Source: Candidatus Yanofskybacteria bacterium RIFCSPHIGHO2_01_FULL_43_32
Lineage (GTDB): Bacteria; Patescibacteriota; Minisyncoccia; 2-02-FULL-40-12; GWA2-44-9
DNA: 54,022 nucleotides
Reading direction: 5' to 3'
Assembly (NCBI GenBank): GCA_001794125.1
Contig: MGJF01000001.1
Location: 1 to 54,022 of the forward strand
Part shown: positions 44,701 through 52,280 of the stretch, in pieces
Layout of the letters: each line of letters opens with the position of its first letter
Numbering within the stretch: position 1 is the first letter of the stretch
Position numbers and translations under genes: made by a program
The notes under the pieces: model-generated
What the model was told of the DNA's origin: nothing
Database searches by the model: none
Seen by the model: the letters and a program-made list of their open reading frames with translations, nothing else

Positions 44701-45270
44701 GCCGGAACTCAAAGCATTCATCTTCACGACTGGCCGAAGGCAGATAAAAAATTGATAGATAAAAAACTGGAGAAACAAATGGAGGAAGTCCAGAATATTG
44801 TCACAATCGGCTTGGCTCAAAGAAAAGAAAAACAGATAAAAGTCCGTCAGCCGTTGAGGTCGGTATATTTGGGGCTTTCAAACGAATTTCCGAAAGATTT
44901 GGAAATTTTGATGAAAGGGGAGCTCAATGTTAAAGAAATTGTTTACGACAAGAGCCAAAAGGAATTGGTTGTCTTGAATACTGAAATTGATGAGGCCTTA
45001 ATTCACGAGGGCTACGCCCGAGAACTGATGCGTCAAATACAGGACATGAGAAAAGAAGCTAAATATAGAGTTGATGATGAAGTGTTTGGGCAATGGCATT
45101 CGGATAATCCTGACTTGTCAGCGGCAATAAACAAGTGGAGCGACGAAATAAAGAAAGATGTCCTGCTCAATAATTTTGAAAACTCCCAGCACGACGATAA
45201 GGCCTACGACGTAGAAAAAGAATTTGAGTTAGTGGCTGGCAAAAAAATCTGGATAGGGATTAAAAAATAA
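41797..45270 (+). CDS. ileS: Isoleucyl-tRNA synthetase with an inserted histidine-phosphatase domain
   Basis: A 1157-aa class I synthetase of the archaeal/eukaryal (type 2) kind. HIGH is LPHIGHFL (about 51-58); the editing domain has SWTTTPWTLPGNVALA and DDGTGVVHTAVMYGEDDY; KMSKS is GQKMSKSKGN. Between the zinc-binding WKCSDCG and KCKKCGGKM, where relatives have a few residues, sits a roughly 200-aa histidine phosphatase (about 492-694). Residues 28-34 (ALRQSQG) come from a palindromic insert, and a heptamer array encodes PTTNDQRPTT (about 869-878). Followed closely by a peptidase S51 gene. Confidence 0.95.
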   Translation: MSDFNFADKEKRILDFWRDNKIFEKSLALRQSQGKCFVFFEGPPTANGLPHIGHFLTRIYKDVYGRYKTMRGFYVQRKAGWDTHGLPVEIEVEKELGFKNKKDIEIYGIDKFNKKAKENAGKYIKEWEEMTKKMGFWVDLKNPYFTYKNQYIESLWSIIKKIWDRKLLYLAHRVVPFCTRCGTGLSSHEVAQGYKSVKDKSVYIMFKMKGGTNSNSYVLSWTTTPWTLPGNVALAINQNLSYIRARIKINGAEQWVITAESTWPKIRQFLVEKGFHPHEQGSQIPVRELIGESYEPLFDIPKLKSQSSYKIYPADFVNADDGTGVVHTAVMYGEDDYNLGTRIGLPKFHTVDERGRFIHVGQGLDGMYVKDKETDNLIIEILEKKGNLLKTEEYEHDYPFCWRCDTPLLYYAKESWFIKMSAVNKELLKSNQKINWFPGHIKEGRFGQWLKEGKDWAFSRERYWGTPLPIWKCSDCGEFVTIGSLDELEKNRYKPKNEFYVLRHGHSEKNGRPGEPATISSRLEHDKYHLTEDGIEQVKNVAKKLKKLGGVDTIISSPFLRTKETARIIADELGLKVHLEPEIREYDHGSACEGKTEHVCLVAHADQRWETKTPDGESWMELRRRMSGFLRDLDAKHEGKRILLVSHGDPIFLLETFTLGLAKDEAPASREKIYPKEAELKKLNLKNWPHDDDGELDLHRPYIDRIVLKCKKCGGKMAKIPDLIDVWFDSGAMPYAQQHWPFENGKMFKEQFPADFIVEAIDQTRGWFFTLLAISTLLEKGAPYKNVMVLGHALDEKGQKMSKSKGNYAPVMEFMNKYGVDVLRWYFLSSMTIGESKSVIPREIEDKQKGFFGTLGNCIKFYELYATEPTTNDQRPTTLLDKWILSKLNELIVEVSDCLDKYDPTSAAKAVEKFVAEDFSNWWLRRSRRRKEALGLLRFLLLEVAKIIAPFIPFTAEDIHMRMHAGQNAGTQSIHLHDWPKADKKLIDKKLEKQMEEVQNIVTIGLAQRKEKQIKVRQPLRSVYLGLSNEFPKDLEILMKGELNVKEIVYDKSQKELVVLNTEIDEALIHEGYARELMRQIQDMRKEAKYRVDDEVFGQWHSDNPDLSAAINKWSDEIKKDVLLNNFENSQHDDKAYDVEKEFELVAGKKIWIGIKK
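41878..41898. repeat. In-frame palindromic insert (family TCGACnnGCTCAGG) in ileS
   Basis: GCCC-TCCGACAATCTCA-GGGC, translated ALRQSQG, between KIFEKS and FVFFEGPPTANG. Confidence 0.6.
43270..43878 (+). other. Histidine-phosphatase (phosphoglycerate-mutase-like) domain inside IleRS
   Basis: Residues about 492-694 of IleRS. Catalytic LRHGHSE (His504), SSPFLRTKETARIIAD (Arg), EIREYDHG (acidic loop) and ILLVSHGD (second His) are all present, so the domain is predicted active as a phosphatase or mutase. It begins after GSLDELEKN and ends before ELDLHRPYID. Confidence 0.88.
44401..44428. repeat. Heptamer array (CCAACGA) x4 in ileS
   Basis: Four perfect CCAACGA units in frame, between YATE and LLDKWILSKL, where the anticodon-binding domain begins. 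Confidence 0.85.
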
Positions 45271-45274
45271 CATT

Positions 45275-45934
45275 ATGAAACTACTACTTACATCCGGTGG
45301 TCTAACTAATAAATCAATTGCCAAAGCCCTGTTTGAGTTAGTTGATAAAAAACCGGAAGATACTTCTTTGGTTTTTATTCCGACTGCTTCTAATATAGAA
45401 CAAGGAGATAAGGATTGGCTAATTAACGACCTCATCAATCTCAAAAAGCAAAATTTTAAATCAATAAGTATTACCGATATTTCGGCTGTTCCAGGGAATA
45501 TTTGGCGACCCCAGATGGAAGAAGCCGATGTTTTGTTTTTTGAAGGAGGCAACAGCTATCATTTAATGGGGTGGATGAATAAATCCGGGCTTGCTAAAAT
45601 CTTACCCGAGTTGCTTAAAACAAAGATCTATGTCGGATTAAGTGCTGGAAGTATGGTAACTGGCAAAGATTTGGCATTAATACAGTCGCAGATTCTTTAT
45701 GGAGAAGACTGGGAACGAAAAGAAGATATGGCTGGGCTTAATTTTGTAGATTTTTATTTTTTCCCGCATCTCAATTCTCCCTATTTTAATCTCCGAAAAG
45801 AAGAAATTATAAAAGAGGCAGTAAAGGATATCCATGGAAAAGTTTACGCGATGGATGATAATTCTGCCTTGAAAATAGTGGACGGGAAAGTAGAAATAAT
45901 AAGCGAGGGTAAATATCTCATTTTTAACGAATAA
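45275..45934 (+). CDS. Peptidase S51 family (dipeptidase E-like)
   Basis: A 219-aa class I glutamine-amidotransferase-fold peptidase. The nucleophile Ser is in VGLSAGSMV; the preceding FFEGGNSYHLM is the oxyanion region and FFPHLNSPYF holds a candidate His. The family cleaves Asp-Xaa dipeptides (PepE) or cyanophycin products. It starts 4 bases after ileS, so the two are co-transcribed. Confidence 0.85.
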   Translation: MKLLLTSGGLTNKSIAKALFELVDKKPEDTSLVFIPTASNIEQGDKDWLINDLINLKKQNFKSISITDISAVPGNIWRPQMEEADVLFFEGGNSYHLMGWMNKSGLAKILPELLKTKIYVGLSAGSMVTGKDLALIQSQILYGEDWERKEDMAGLNFVDFYFFPHLNSPYFNLRKEEIIKEAVKDIHGKVYAMDDNSALKIVDGKVEIISEGKYLIFNE

Positions 45935-45942
45935 ATTTAATC

Positions 45943-46521
45943 ATGAAACGAGTATTTATTATTCATGGCTGGGAAGGATATCCTGAAGAAAACTGGTTTC
46001 CTTGGCTTAAGCACGAATTAGAAACGAGAGGATTTGAGGTTCATGTGCCACAAATGCCAGAAGCTGATAGTCCAAGAATAGAAAATTGGGTGCCGAAGAT
46101 AAATGAAGTAGTCGGTGTCCCAGATGAAGAAACTTATTTTGTTGGGCATAGTATGGGTTGTCAGGCAGTTGTTCGTTATTTAGAAACCTTGCCCGAAGAA
46201 GTAAAGATTGGTGGAGCGGTTTTTGTGGCGGGATTCTTCAAGAGGCTTACCGGACTTGGAGAAGAGCCTAATTTTGAAGAGATAGAAAAACATTGGCTTG
46301 GTGTGCCACCCGATCTTAAAAAAGTAAAAAATCATTTGAACAAAAGTGTTGCTATTTTTTCTGATGACGATCCATATGTACCATCGGATAATCAAGATGA
46401 TTTTAGAGACAAGCTTGGGTCAAAAATAATTATCCAACATAAAATGAATCATTTCAGCAGTAACTGGGGCGTTACCGAACTACCAGTTGTTTTGGAAGAA
46501 TTATTAAAAATGATGAAGTAA
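45943..46521 (+). CDS. Alpha/beta hydrolase, RBBP9/YdeN family
   Basis: A 192-aa serine hydrolase. VFIIHGWEG (oxyanion region), VGHSMGCQA (nucleophile Ser), SDDDPYVP (Asp) and KMNHFSS (His) form the triad in canonical order. The substrate is unknown. It starts 8 bases after the S51 gene as the third gene of the ileS unit. Confidence 0.88.
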   Translation: MKRVFIIHGWEGYPEENWFPWLKHELETRGFEVHVPQMPEADSPRIENWVPKINEVVGVPDEETYFVGHSMGCQAVVRYLETLPEEVKIGGAVFVAGFFKRLTGLGEEPNFEEIEKHWLGVPPDLKKVKNHLNKSVAIFSDDDPYVPSDNQDDFRDKLGSKIIIQHKMNHFSSNWGVTELPVVLEELLKMMK

Positions 46522-46548
46522 TAAGTTTGATTTTTTATTGCCAAATAT

Positions 46549-46651
46549 CACCCGCCACCCAAACAACCGGCGGAGGGCGTGTGCCTTTTTAAAATTTAGT
46601 AAATATTTTAAAAAGGTACACCCCGCAGTCATGCATAGAGGTTGTGTGAAC
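46549..46651 (+). promoter_or_regulatory. Structured element family 2, copy E, upstream of recO
   Basis: Read towards recO: CCACCCAAACAACC, hairpin GGGCGTGTGCC...GGTACACCCC with an A/T-rich middle, then AGAGGTTGTGTGAAC 10 bases before the ATG. CAACC pairs with GGTTG. Same layout as copy D before smpB, with compensating stem changes. Confidence 0.6.
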
Positions 46652-46661
46652 TATAAAATTT

Positions 46662-47222
46662 ATGAGAACTAGAGCAATAATTATAAAAAAGCAGAATACC
46701 AACGAATATGACCAGTTTGTGACTTGTTATACGCAGGAATTCGGGAAACTTACGGCTATCGCGAAAAGTGTTTTAAAATCCACCTCTATTCAGGCTATGC
46801 ATCTGGACGTTTTGAATCTTGTGGAGTTTGAACTAATCAACGGAAAGGCGATGCCGATTATTGCCGGAGCCCAGTCGGAGAATTCTTATCGCGATTTGAA
46901 GAATTCAATTCCGTCTTTGGCGGTAGCGCATTTTTTTTCAGAAATAATTGACAAGATGGTTCCCGAACTTGAGAAAGACGAAAAACTTTGGGAATTTATG
47001 ACTGACCTTTTGGATAAATTAAATCGATTTGAGCCGAGTTTAACTTTTTTAAGGCAAAAACAGTTTACTTTGCTGGGATTGCTCGGATATTCTCCGGAAG
47101 TCGCCGTTTCGGCGTCCTTTGAGCCGAATCGGCCCGGATTTACGATGCTGGATGACGCTTTTGAATACAATGCCGGATTTCGGCTTAAGTCATTAAATTT
47201 TCTCCATTCTGTGTTAAGATAA
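46662..47222 (+). CDS. recO: DNA repair protein RecO
   Basis: A 186-aa recombination mediator that loads RecA at gaps with RecR. The N-terminal OB fold begins RAIIIKKQNTNEYDQFVTCYTQEFGKL; the helical domain follows (AHFFSEIIDKMVP, FLRQKQFTLLGLLGYSPE). The usual four-Cys zinc site is absent: the middle region has no Cys pairs. The protein is shorter than the roughly 240-aa norm. A repeated structured element lies directly before its ATG. Confidence 0.85.
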   Translation: MRTRAIIIKKQNTNEYDQFVTCYTQEFGKLTAIAKSVLKSTSIQAMHLDVLNLVEFELINGKAMPIIAGAQSENSYRDLKNSIPSLAVAHFFSEIIDKMVPELEKDEKLWEFMTDLLDKLNRFEPSLTFLRQKQFTLLGLLGYSPEVAVSASFEPNRPGFTMLDDAFEYNAGFRLKSLNFLHSVLR

Positions 47223-47257
47223 TAGAGTAATCGGGAGCCTGCCCCTCCTTCACCTTT

Positions 47258-48991
47258 ATGCAATTTCTATACAACTACAATCAACTTCTGAAATGGCTGG
47301 TTTTTCTGGCTCTTTTGCTGGCTATCGTCAGCTTTCTTTCGTTCTGGTTTGGAAGTCCGTCTTTTTCCGAGTCAGGAGTAAAATTAATCATAGAAGGGCC
47401 GACCCAGGTATTGGTTGGCGATGAGGTTATTTATAAACTCAAATATTCAAATGATACCAAATTAGATTTAAATAATATGAGCTTCAAGTTCACTTATCCC
47501 GATGATTCGGTTGTTTTGAAAGACGGGACAGCGGTTACGAACCTTTCGGAAATATTCACGGTGGACCGGTTGTCTCCCGGACAGTCGGCGGAAAAAGAGT
47601 TCACGGCTTTTCTTGTCGGCGACAGAGGAAACATCAAGACAGCCAAAGCGGAGCTTTCTTATTGGGCCGGAGATTTAAGGACAGCTTTTCAGAAAACAAC
47701 TTCAATTTCTTCGACGATAATCGGTCTGCCGGTATCGCTTACCTTATCCGCGCCGCCGAATTCCGTTCCCGGTCAGGCGATCAACTATGTTTTGGATTAC
47801 AGAAACGAATCCAGCGACGATATCTATGATTTAAGATTTGAATTTGATTATCCCGACGGATTTAACGTCCAAAAATCCGCTCCCTCGCCGAACGCGGGGA
47901 ATTATATCTGGATCATTCCCGTTCTAAAAAAGAACAACGGCGGAAGGATAAGCATTACCGGAACTTTGAGCGGAAAAGAAGGGGAAACAAAGAATGTTTT
48001 AGTGGCGCTGAAAAGAAAAATAGGCGGCCAGTATGTTAATTACGAAAAAGCCGAAACTTCTTCGGTTATCGCCAATCCCTTGCTCGGCGCGGATGTGCTG
48101 GTTAACGACTCTTCCGATTATTCCGCTTTTGCCGGCGATGATTTAAATTATGCGGTCAAATATTCCAACAATTCCAACTACAATCTTGTCGGAGTAAATC
48201 TGACGATAAAACTGGAAGGCGAGATGTATGATATCTCAAGCTTGGACACGAAAGGCGGCTATTATGACAGCTCAAACGGCACAATTCTTTGGAATGCGAG
48301 CACTGTGCCGGATTTTGCCAACTTGGCTCCCAACAAAAAGGGACTGGTATCTTTCAGGATTAAACTCAAAAGCAGTATTCCTTCCGGTTCAACCGGTTCC
48401 AAGAATCTTTTTGTCAGAGCTTCAGCGAGATTAAACACCCCCAATGTTCCGTCCGATGTCGGCGGAGACGAGATTTTCGCGGAATCAAGTTTGGTAACCA
48501 AAATATCCACCCAGCCGACATTAAAACAAATTGCTTACTATAGCGATCCGGCCTTTGGTTCAGCCGGACCCTTACCTCCCGAAGTCGGAAAAGACACGAC
48601 CCTTACTATTCATTGGCAGATTTCCAATCCCGGAAATGATATGAGCGGGGTTAAAATAACCGGCACATTGCCGGCAGGGGTGATCTGGAAGAGTGTCGTC
48701 AGCGTCGGTGCGGGCCAGCCGGAACCGGCTTTCAACGCAAACACTTCCGAAGTGACATGGAATTTAGGCGTTCTGCCGCAGGGAATCGGCGTGACCGGAG
48801 CCAAGTATGAGGCAAGTTTTCAGGTGAGCGTAAAACCGTCAATCAATCAAAAAGGGAATCCGATACTCCTGATAAAGGATTCTAAACTTTCAGGGACAGA
48901 CACCTTCACAAAGCAAAACATAATCGTTCCTGATAGGGATATTACAACTAACGATCTTGTAGACCGTCCAGGAGAAGGAACGGTAAAATAA
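47258..48991 (+). CDS. Large membrane-anchored surface protein with DUF11-like beta domains
   Basis: A 577-aa protein: one N-terminal membrane helix (about 12-32), then four or so Ig-like/DUF11-type domains of about 110-130 aa. Each domain shows a repeated pattern of the type VLVGDEVIYKLKYSND, PGQAINYVLDYRNESSDD, AGDDLNYAVKYSNNSNYN and VGKDTTLTIHWQISNPGND, followed by FxYPxG-like strands. The protein faces outward. Probably structural or adhesive. A stem-loop terminator follows. Confidence 0.8.
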   Translation: MQFLYNYNQLLKWLVFLALLLAIVSFLSFWFGSPSFSESGVKLIIEGPTQVLVGDEVIYKLKYSNDTKLDLNNMSFKFTYPDDSVVLKDGTAVTNLSEIFTVDRLSPGQSAEKEFTAFLVGDRGNIKTAKAELSYWAGDLRTAFQKTTSISSTIIGLPVSLTLSAPPNSVPGQAINYVLDYRNESSDDIYDLRFEFDYPDGFNVQKSAPSPNAGNYIWIIPVLKKNNGGRISITGTLSGKEGETKNVLVALKRKIGGQYVNYEKAETSSVIANPLLGADVLVNDSSDYSAFAGDDLNYAVKYSNNSNYNLVGVNLTIKLEGEMYDISSLDTKGGYYDSSNGTILWNASTVPDFANLAPNKKGLVSFRIKLKSSIPSGSTGSKNLFVRASARLNTPNVPSDVGGDEIFAESSLVTKISTQPTLKQIAYYSDPAFGSAGPLPPEVGKDTTLTIHWQISNPGNDMSGVKITGTLPAGVIWKSVVSVGAGQPEPAFNANTSEVTWNLGVLPQGIGVTGAKYEASFQVSVKPSINQKGNPILLIKDSKLSGTDTFTKQNIIVPDRDITTNDLVDRPGEGTVK

Positions 48992-49001
48992 GTTAAATAA
49001 A

Positions 49002-49036
49002 CAACAAAACACGGGATTCTGTCCTGTGTTTTGTTG
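49002..49036. terminator. Bidirectional terminator
   Basis: CAACAAAACAC-GGG...CCT-GTGTTTTGTTG, between the surface protein gene and the convergent M16 peptidase gene. Confidence 0.8.
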
Positions 49037-49051
49037 TTAACTATATTATTT

Positions 49052-50293
49052 TTATTTACTAAAATCCTCTGGTCCGATAGCGGTAATGACTGCCTTTTCT
49101 GGAACCAGATAAGTATCTATAACCCTCACAATTTCATCGTATGAGATACTATTAATTTCAGAAATATATTCTTCTGGGGTGAAAAGTTTGGCTTGGGCAA
49201 TAAATCCAGCCGATAAAAAACCTGTTTGATTATAAGGGTTTGCGATACGAAGTTTGAATGCGCCAATAAGTCGCAACTTTATTCCGCTCAAGAGGTCTTC
49301 AGTGAATGAGCTTTTCAAATTATGAAAAATATCTTTAATCGCTTCAATGGTTTCCTTGGGCTTGCTTGTGGAAGTTTGAATTCTAAATAACCCGGCATCG
49401 TTAAAGGTCGTGTTGATTAAACCGACTGCATATACGAGGCCACGCTTGTGCCGAAGTTCTTCTGCAAGAACAGAGGATCCTCCAAAATTTAGAAAATTTT
49501 GTAATATATCTAATGCCGCCAATTCTTTAATTTTTTCGGCTGATATTGTCAAAAAATTGTAGGCTACGAGGGTTTGTTTTGTGTCTTTGGCGTAAAAATA
49601 AGGTCCTTGGTTAACAGAATTGAAGACCACGGACTGTACGATATCTGATTTTTCAGACGACCATTCATTAAAATATTTCTTAGCCAATACAATTGCCCTA
49701 TCGTGGTCCATGTTACCGGATATTACCAAAGCGGCGCGGCTGGGAAGAAGAAATTTTTCTTTATAGGTCCTAAGTTTGTCGCTACTTGCGCTCTTAATAG
49801 ATTCCACATCGCCCAGGATATTGGTTGCCAAAGGGTGGCCGCTAAATAGCTTTTCAAAGGTAAACCGTCCAAAAAAAGATTCGGTATTATCATCTGCTCT
49901 TTTCAATTCTTCAATAATAACTTTTTTCTCATTCTCAAGAGTTACGGAGTCTATTAAAGAGTTCAGGAACATATCGGATAATAATTCCAAAAGTTCTTCG
50001 GCGTAATTATCAGCGGCCTGTAATATCATTACAAGTGACTCTCTTGATGTGTACGCATTTTTATATCCTCCCTTGCTATCAATCTCTTGGGCAAGAAGAA
50101 CAGGGCTAGGACGTTTCGTTGTCCCTTTTAATAGCATGTGCTCAAGAATATGGGCATATCCTTTCTGGTGCTCTTCTTCATAACGAGAACCTGCCTTAAA
50201 AACTAACTGAATATCAACAATCGGGACTGATTTGTCCTCGTGGGTTATTATTCTAAGACCGTTGTCTAGAACAGATTCTTTGTATTTGCTCAT
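49052..50293 (-). CDS. M16 family zinc peptidase (insulinase/PqqL-like)
   Basis: A 413-aa single-chain M16 protein. The inverted zinc motif HILEH is in GYAHILEHMLLKGT (about 47-60) and the distal Glu is in LENEKKVIIEELKR. The second, inactive half (about 215-413) is also complete, with VLAEELRHKRGLVYAVG. It resembles the processing-peptidase-like M16B proteins of bacteria. It starts with ATG without an obvious Shine-Dalgarno site. Confidence 0.92.
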   Translation of the reverse strand: MSKYKESVLDNGLRIITHEDKSVPIVDIQLVFKAGSRYEEEHQKGYAHILEHMLLKGTTKRPSPVLLAQEIDSKGGYKNAYTSRESLVMILQAADNYAEELLELLSDMFLNSLIDSVTLENEKKVIIEELKRADDNTESFFGRFTFEKLFSGHPLATNILGDVESIKSASSDKLRTYKEKFLLPSRAALVISGNMDHDRAIVLAKKYFNEWSSEKSDIVQSVVFNSVNQGPYFYAKDTKQTLVAYNFLTISAEKIKELAALDILQNFLNFGGSSVLAEELRHKRGLVYAVGLINTTFNDAGLFRIQTSTSKPKETIEAIKDIFHNLKSSFTEDLLSGIKLRLIGAFKLRIANPYNQTGFLSAGFIAQAKLFTPEEYISEINSISYDEIVRVIDTYLVPEKAVITAIGPEDFSK

Positions 50294-50314
50294 GTCGTAA
50301 TGTTATTAAAAAAA

Positions 50315-50339
50315 GAGGGTGTCCGCAAGGAACACCCTC
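50315..50339 (-). terminator. Terminator of the tiny-peptide unit
   Basis: GAGGGTGTTCC-TTGC-GGACACCCTC followed by TTTTTTTAATAA on the minus strand. Confidence 0.85.
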
Positions 50340-50351
50340 GGCAGTACGGAG

Positions 50352-50429
50352 TTAGTTGGCCGCCTGCCCGTCGCCACCCGGCAGGTTTTCCTGCTCGGTG
50401 GCCGCTTCGTCGTCCCACCAGCGCCTCAT
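50352..50429 (-). CDS. Tiny ORF 1, 25 aa
   Basis: Begins MRRWWDDEAATEQENL and ends GQAAN. AGGAGGTGAT, an essentially perfect anti-SD complement, lies 8 bases before the ATG. It is the last ORF before a strong terminator. Too short for homology, but the initiation signal is the best in the window. Confidence 0.55.
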   Translation of the reverse strand: MRRWWDDEAATEQENLPGGDGQAAN

Positions 50430-50496
50430 TGATATCACCTCCTCTCAAAGTGTCTTGATGAGATTGGGGACTGAGGGAAAAGGTGCGTGGCTCTGC

Positions 50497-50586
50497 CTAT
50501 TTGCAGGCCTCGACGCCCCCATCCGGTCTCCCGTCTTCCGGGAACGTGATGTCTCCGACTTCGCTGTGCTTGTGAAACAACCGCAT
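50497..50586 (-). CDS. Tiny ORF 2, 29 aa
   Basis: Begins MRLFHKHSEVGD and ends VEACK, with one Cys next to last. GAGGTGAT lies 3 bases before the ATG. Same GC-rich style as tiny ORF 1, which follows 67 bases downstream. Confidence 0.5.
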   Translation of the reverse strand: MRLFHKHSEVGDITFPEDGRPDGGVEACK

Positions 50587-50619
50587 GGTATCACCTCAAT
50601 CCTTTCTGCTCGATTTGCT

Positions 50620-50664
50620 CTATTCCGGAATACCGACGACTCGAGTCGGCATATTAAGCCCCAT
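50620..50664 (-). CDS. Possible tiny ORF 3, 14 aa
   Basis: ATG GGG CTT AAT ... TAG upstream of tiny ORF 2. GGAG is only one base from the ATG, so initiation is doubtful. It could be a leader peptide. Confidence 0.2.
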   Translation of the reverse strand: MGLNMPTRVVGIPE

Positions 50665-50711
50665 GCTCCGGCTTAGAGAAGGGGGTCAAGGCAGACCCAC
50701 CTCTGGTCTTA

Positions 50712-50740
50712 AATTTAACATGATTTATAGATTATGTCAA
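50712..50740 (-). promoter_or_regulatory. Promoter of the tiny-peptide unit
   Basis: Consensus TTGACA, 17-base spacer, TAAATT. Confidence 0.7.
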
Positions 50741-50743
50741 GTA

Positions 50744-50772
50744 TCGACTCTCGGGCGATTTTTGTGTATTAT
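50744..50772 (+). promoter_or_regulatory. Leaderless-type promoter of glyQS
   Basis: TCGACT, 17-base spacer, TATTAT, 8 bases before the ATG at 50781. It is divergent from the tiny-peptide promoter. Confidence 0.55.
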
Positions 50773-50780
50773 TTCATTAA

Positions 50781-52106
50781 ATGAATAAAGATAATTCAAA
50801 TTTACTGGAAAAAATAGTTTCGTTATGTAAACGCAGAGGTTTTATATTTCCGGGCTCGGAGATTTACGGAGGACTAAGGGGTACTTGGGATTATGGGCCT
50901 CTTGGTTCTGAATTAAAATTCAATCTCAAGCAATCTTGGTGGGATTACATGGTTCGCGAGCGCGACAATGTTTTTCCTATGAATGCGTCCATCATGATGA
51001 ATCCGCGAGTGTGGGAAGCATCGGGTCACGTGGCTTCATTCACTGATCCGCTTATAGAATGCAAAACCTGCCATGAACGTTTTCGCGCCGACAAACAAGA
51101 AGATATAAAAGAACACGAAGAAAGGCATGCTAAAAATAAAGAAAAAGTTGAATGGACTGAACCGAAACAGTTTAACATTCTCGTAGAAGCAAAGTTGGGT
51201 GTGATTGAGGGAGAAAAAACTACAGTATATTTGCGTGGAGAGATTACGCAAGGTGTACATGTTAATTTTAAAAACATTGTTGATTCCATGCACCCAAAAA
51301 TTCCTTTTGGTGTTGCCCAGATTGGAAAGGCCTTCCGCAACGAGATTACGCCTCGCAACTTTATATTTCGTTCGCGAGAATTTGAACAGATGGAAATGCA
51401 AACATATGTGAAGCCGGACGAAAAAGAAGCAATGGAAATGTTTGAAGCCATGAAGAATTTTAGAATGAAGTGGTATCTTGACCTCGGCATGAATAAAAAG
51501 AAACTTCGTTTTCGTGAGCATGCCCCGGATGAGCGGGCACATTATGCCAGAGCTGCTTGGGATATTGAATACGAGACCCCTTGGGGCTGGGATGAGGCAG
51601 AGGGAATTCATCATCGAGGCGATTGGGACCTCTCTCGACACTCGCAATTCAGCGGGCAGGACTTATCTTATTTTGACCAAGAAGCTAAGGAGAGGTTTAT
51701 TCCATGGGTTATCGAAACATCAGCCGGTGTTGAACGGCCACTGTTATATTTTTTGTTGGATGCATACACAGAAGAAGGTGATCGCGTGGTTCTTAAATTG
51801 CATCCAAAATTAGCCCCCTATAAAGCGGCGGTGTTTCCGTTGTTGAAAAACAAACCTGAATTGGTAGCTAAAGCCCAGGGAATATACAAAGAACTAAAAA
51901 ATAATTTCACAGTTGCTTGGGATGAGAGGGGAAATATAGGTAAGCGCTATTTTGCCCAAGACGAGATAGGAACCCCGTGCTGTATTACAATTGATTTCCA
52001 AACTCTTGAAGACGATACTGTCACCATCCGCGACAGAGATACGATGAAGCAGGAGAGGGTGAGGGCAGATGAACTAAATGAAATTTTAAAGAAAATGGCC
52101 GATTGA
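50781..52106 (+). CDS. glyQS: Glycyl-tRNA synthetase, alpha2 (eukaryotic-like) type
   Basis: A 441-aa class II synthetase. Motif 1 region SCKRRGFIFPGSEIYGG-like start (LCKRRGFIFPGSEIYGGLRG), motif 2 FRNEITPRNFIFRSREFEQME and motif 3 SAGVERPLLYFLLDAY are complete. The C-terminal anticodon-binding domain ends EQE-type residues (KQERVRADELNEIL). A short zinc-type insert (ECKTCHERF) is present. It is single-chain, unlike the alpha2beta2 GlyRS of most bacteria. A remnant of a second GlyRS 3' region lies 77 bases past the stop. Confidence 0.96.
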   Translation: MNKDNSNLLEKIVSLCKRRGFIFPGSEIYGGLRGTWDYGPLGSELKFNLKQSWWDYMVRERDNVFPMNASIMMNPRVWEASGHVASFTDPLIECKTCHERFRADKQEDIKEHEERHAKNKEKVEWTEPKQFNILVEAKLGVIEGEKTTVYLRGEITQGVHVNFKNIVDSMHPKIPFGVAQIGKAFRNEITPRNFIFRSREFEQMEMQTYVKPDEKEAMEMFEAMKNFRMKWYLDLGMNKKKLRFREHAPDERAHYARAAWDIEYETPWGWDEAEGIHHRGDWDLSRHSQFSGQDLSYFDQEAKERFIPWVIETSAGVERPLLYFLLDAYTEEGDRVVLKLHPKLAPYKAAVFPLLKNKPELVAKAQGIYKELKNNFTVAWDERGNIGKRYFAQDEIGTPCCITIDFQTLEDDTVTIRDRDTMKQERVRADELNEILKKMAD

Positions 52107-52141
52107 CCCGCTCAAGCTTTGCTTCACAAAATTTAGGCTGG

Positions 52142-52171
52142 TTGACAAGGTGGCCTTTTTAATAGTATAAT
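52142..52171 (+). promoter_or_regulatory. Upstream promoter P1 of the lipoprotein operon
   Basis: TTGACA, 18-base spacer, TATAAT. Confidence 0.7.
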
Positions 52172-52182
52172 ATTAACTCAAT

Positions 52183-52222
52183 CGTAGCTGTATTACCGTG
52201 GATTTCCAGACCCTTGACTAAT
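52183..52222 (+). pseudogene. Remnant of a second GlyRS gene
   Basis: Encodes SCITVDFQTLD then TAA, matching CCITIDFQTLED of the intact gene at about 51976. It differs at synonymous sites and by a Val for Ile, so it comes from a divergent copy and not a fresh duplication. Only about 12 codons remain. Confidence 0.6.
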
Positions 52223-52242
52223 TCGTATAAATAAGTTATAAA
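52214..52242 (+). promoter_or_regulatory. Downstream promoter P2 of the lipoprotein operon
   Basis: TTGACT, 17-base spacer, TATAAA. The -35 box is contributed by the GlyRS remnant. Confidence 0.65.
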
Positions 52243-52280
52243 AAGCAGTAAGTTTTGTTGCTTGAAAACAAGGAGCTAAA

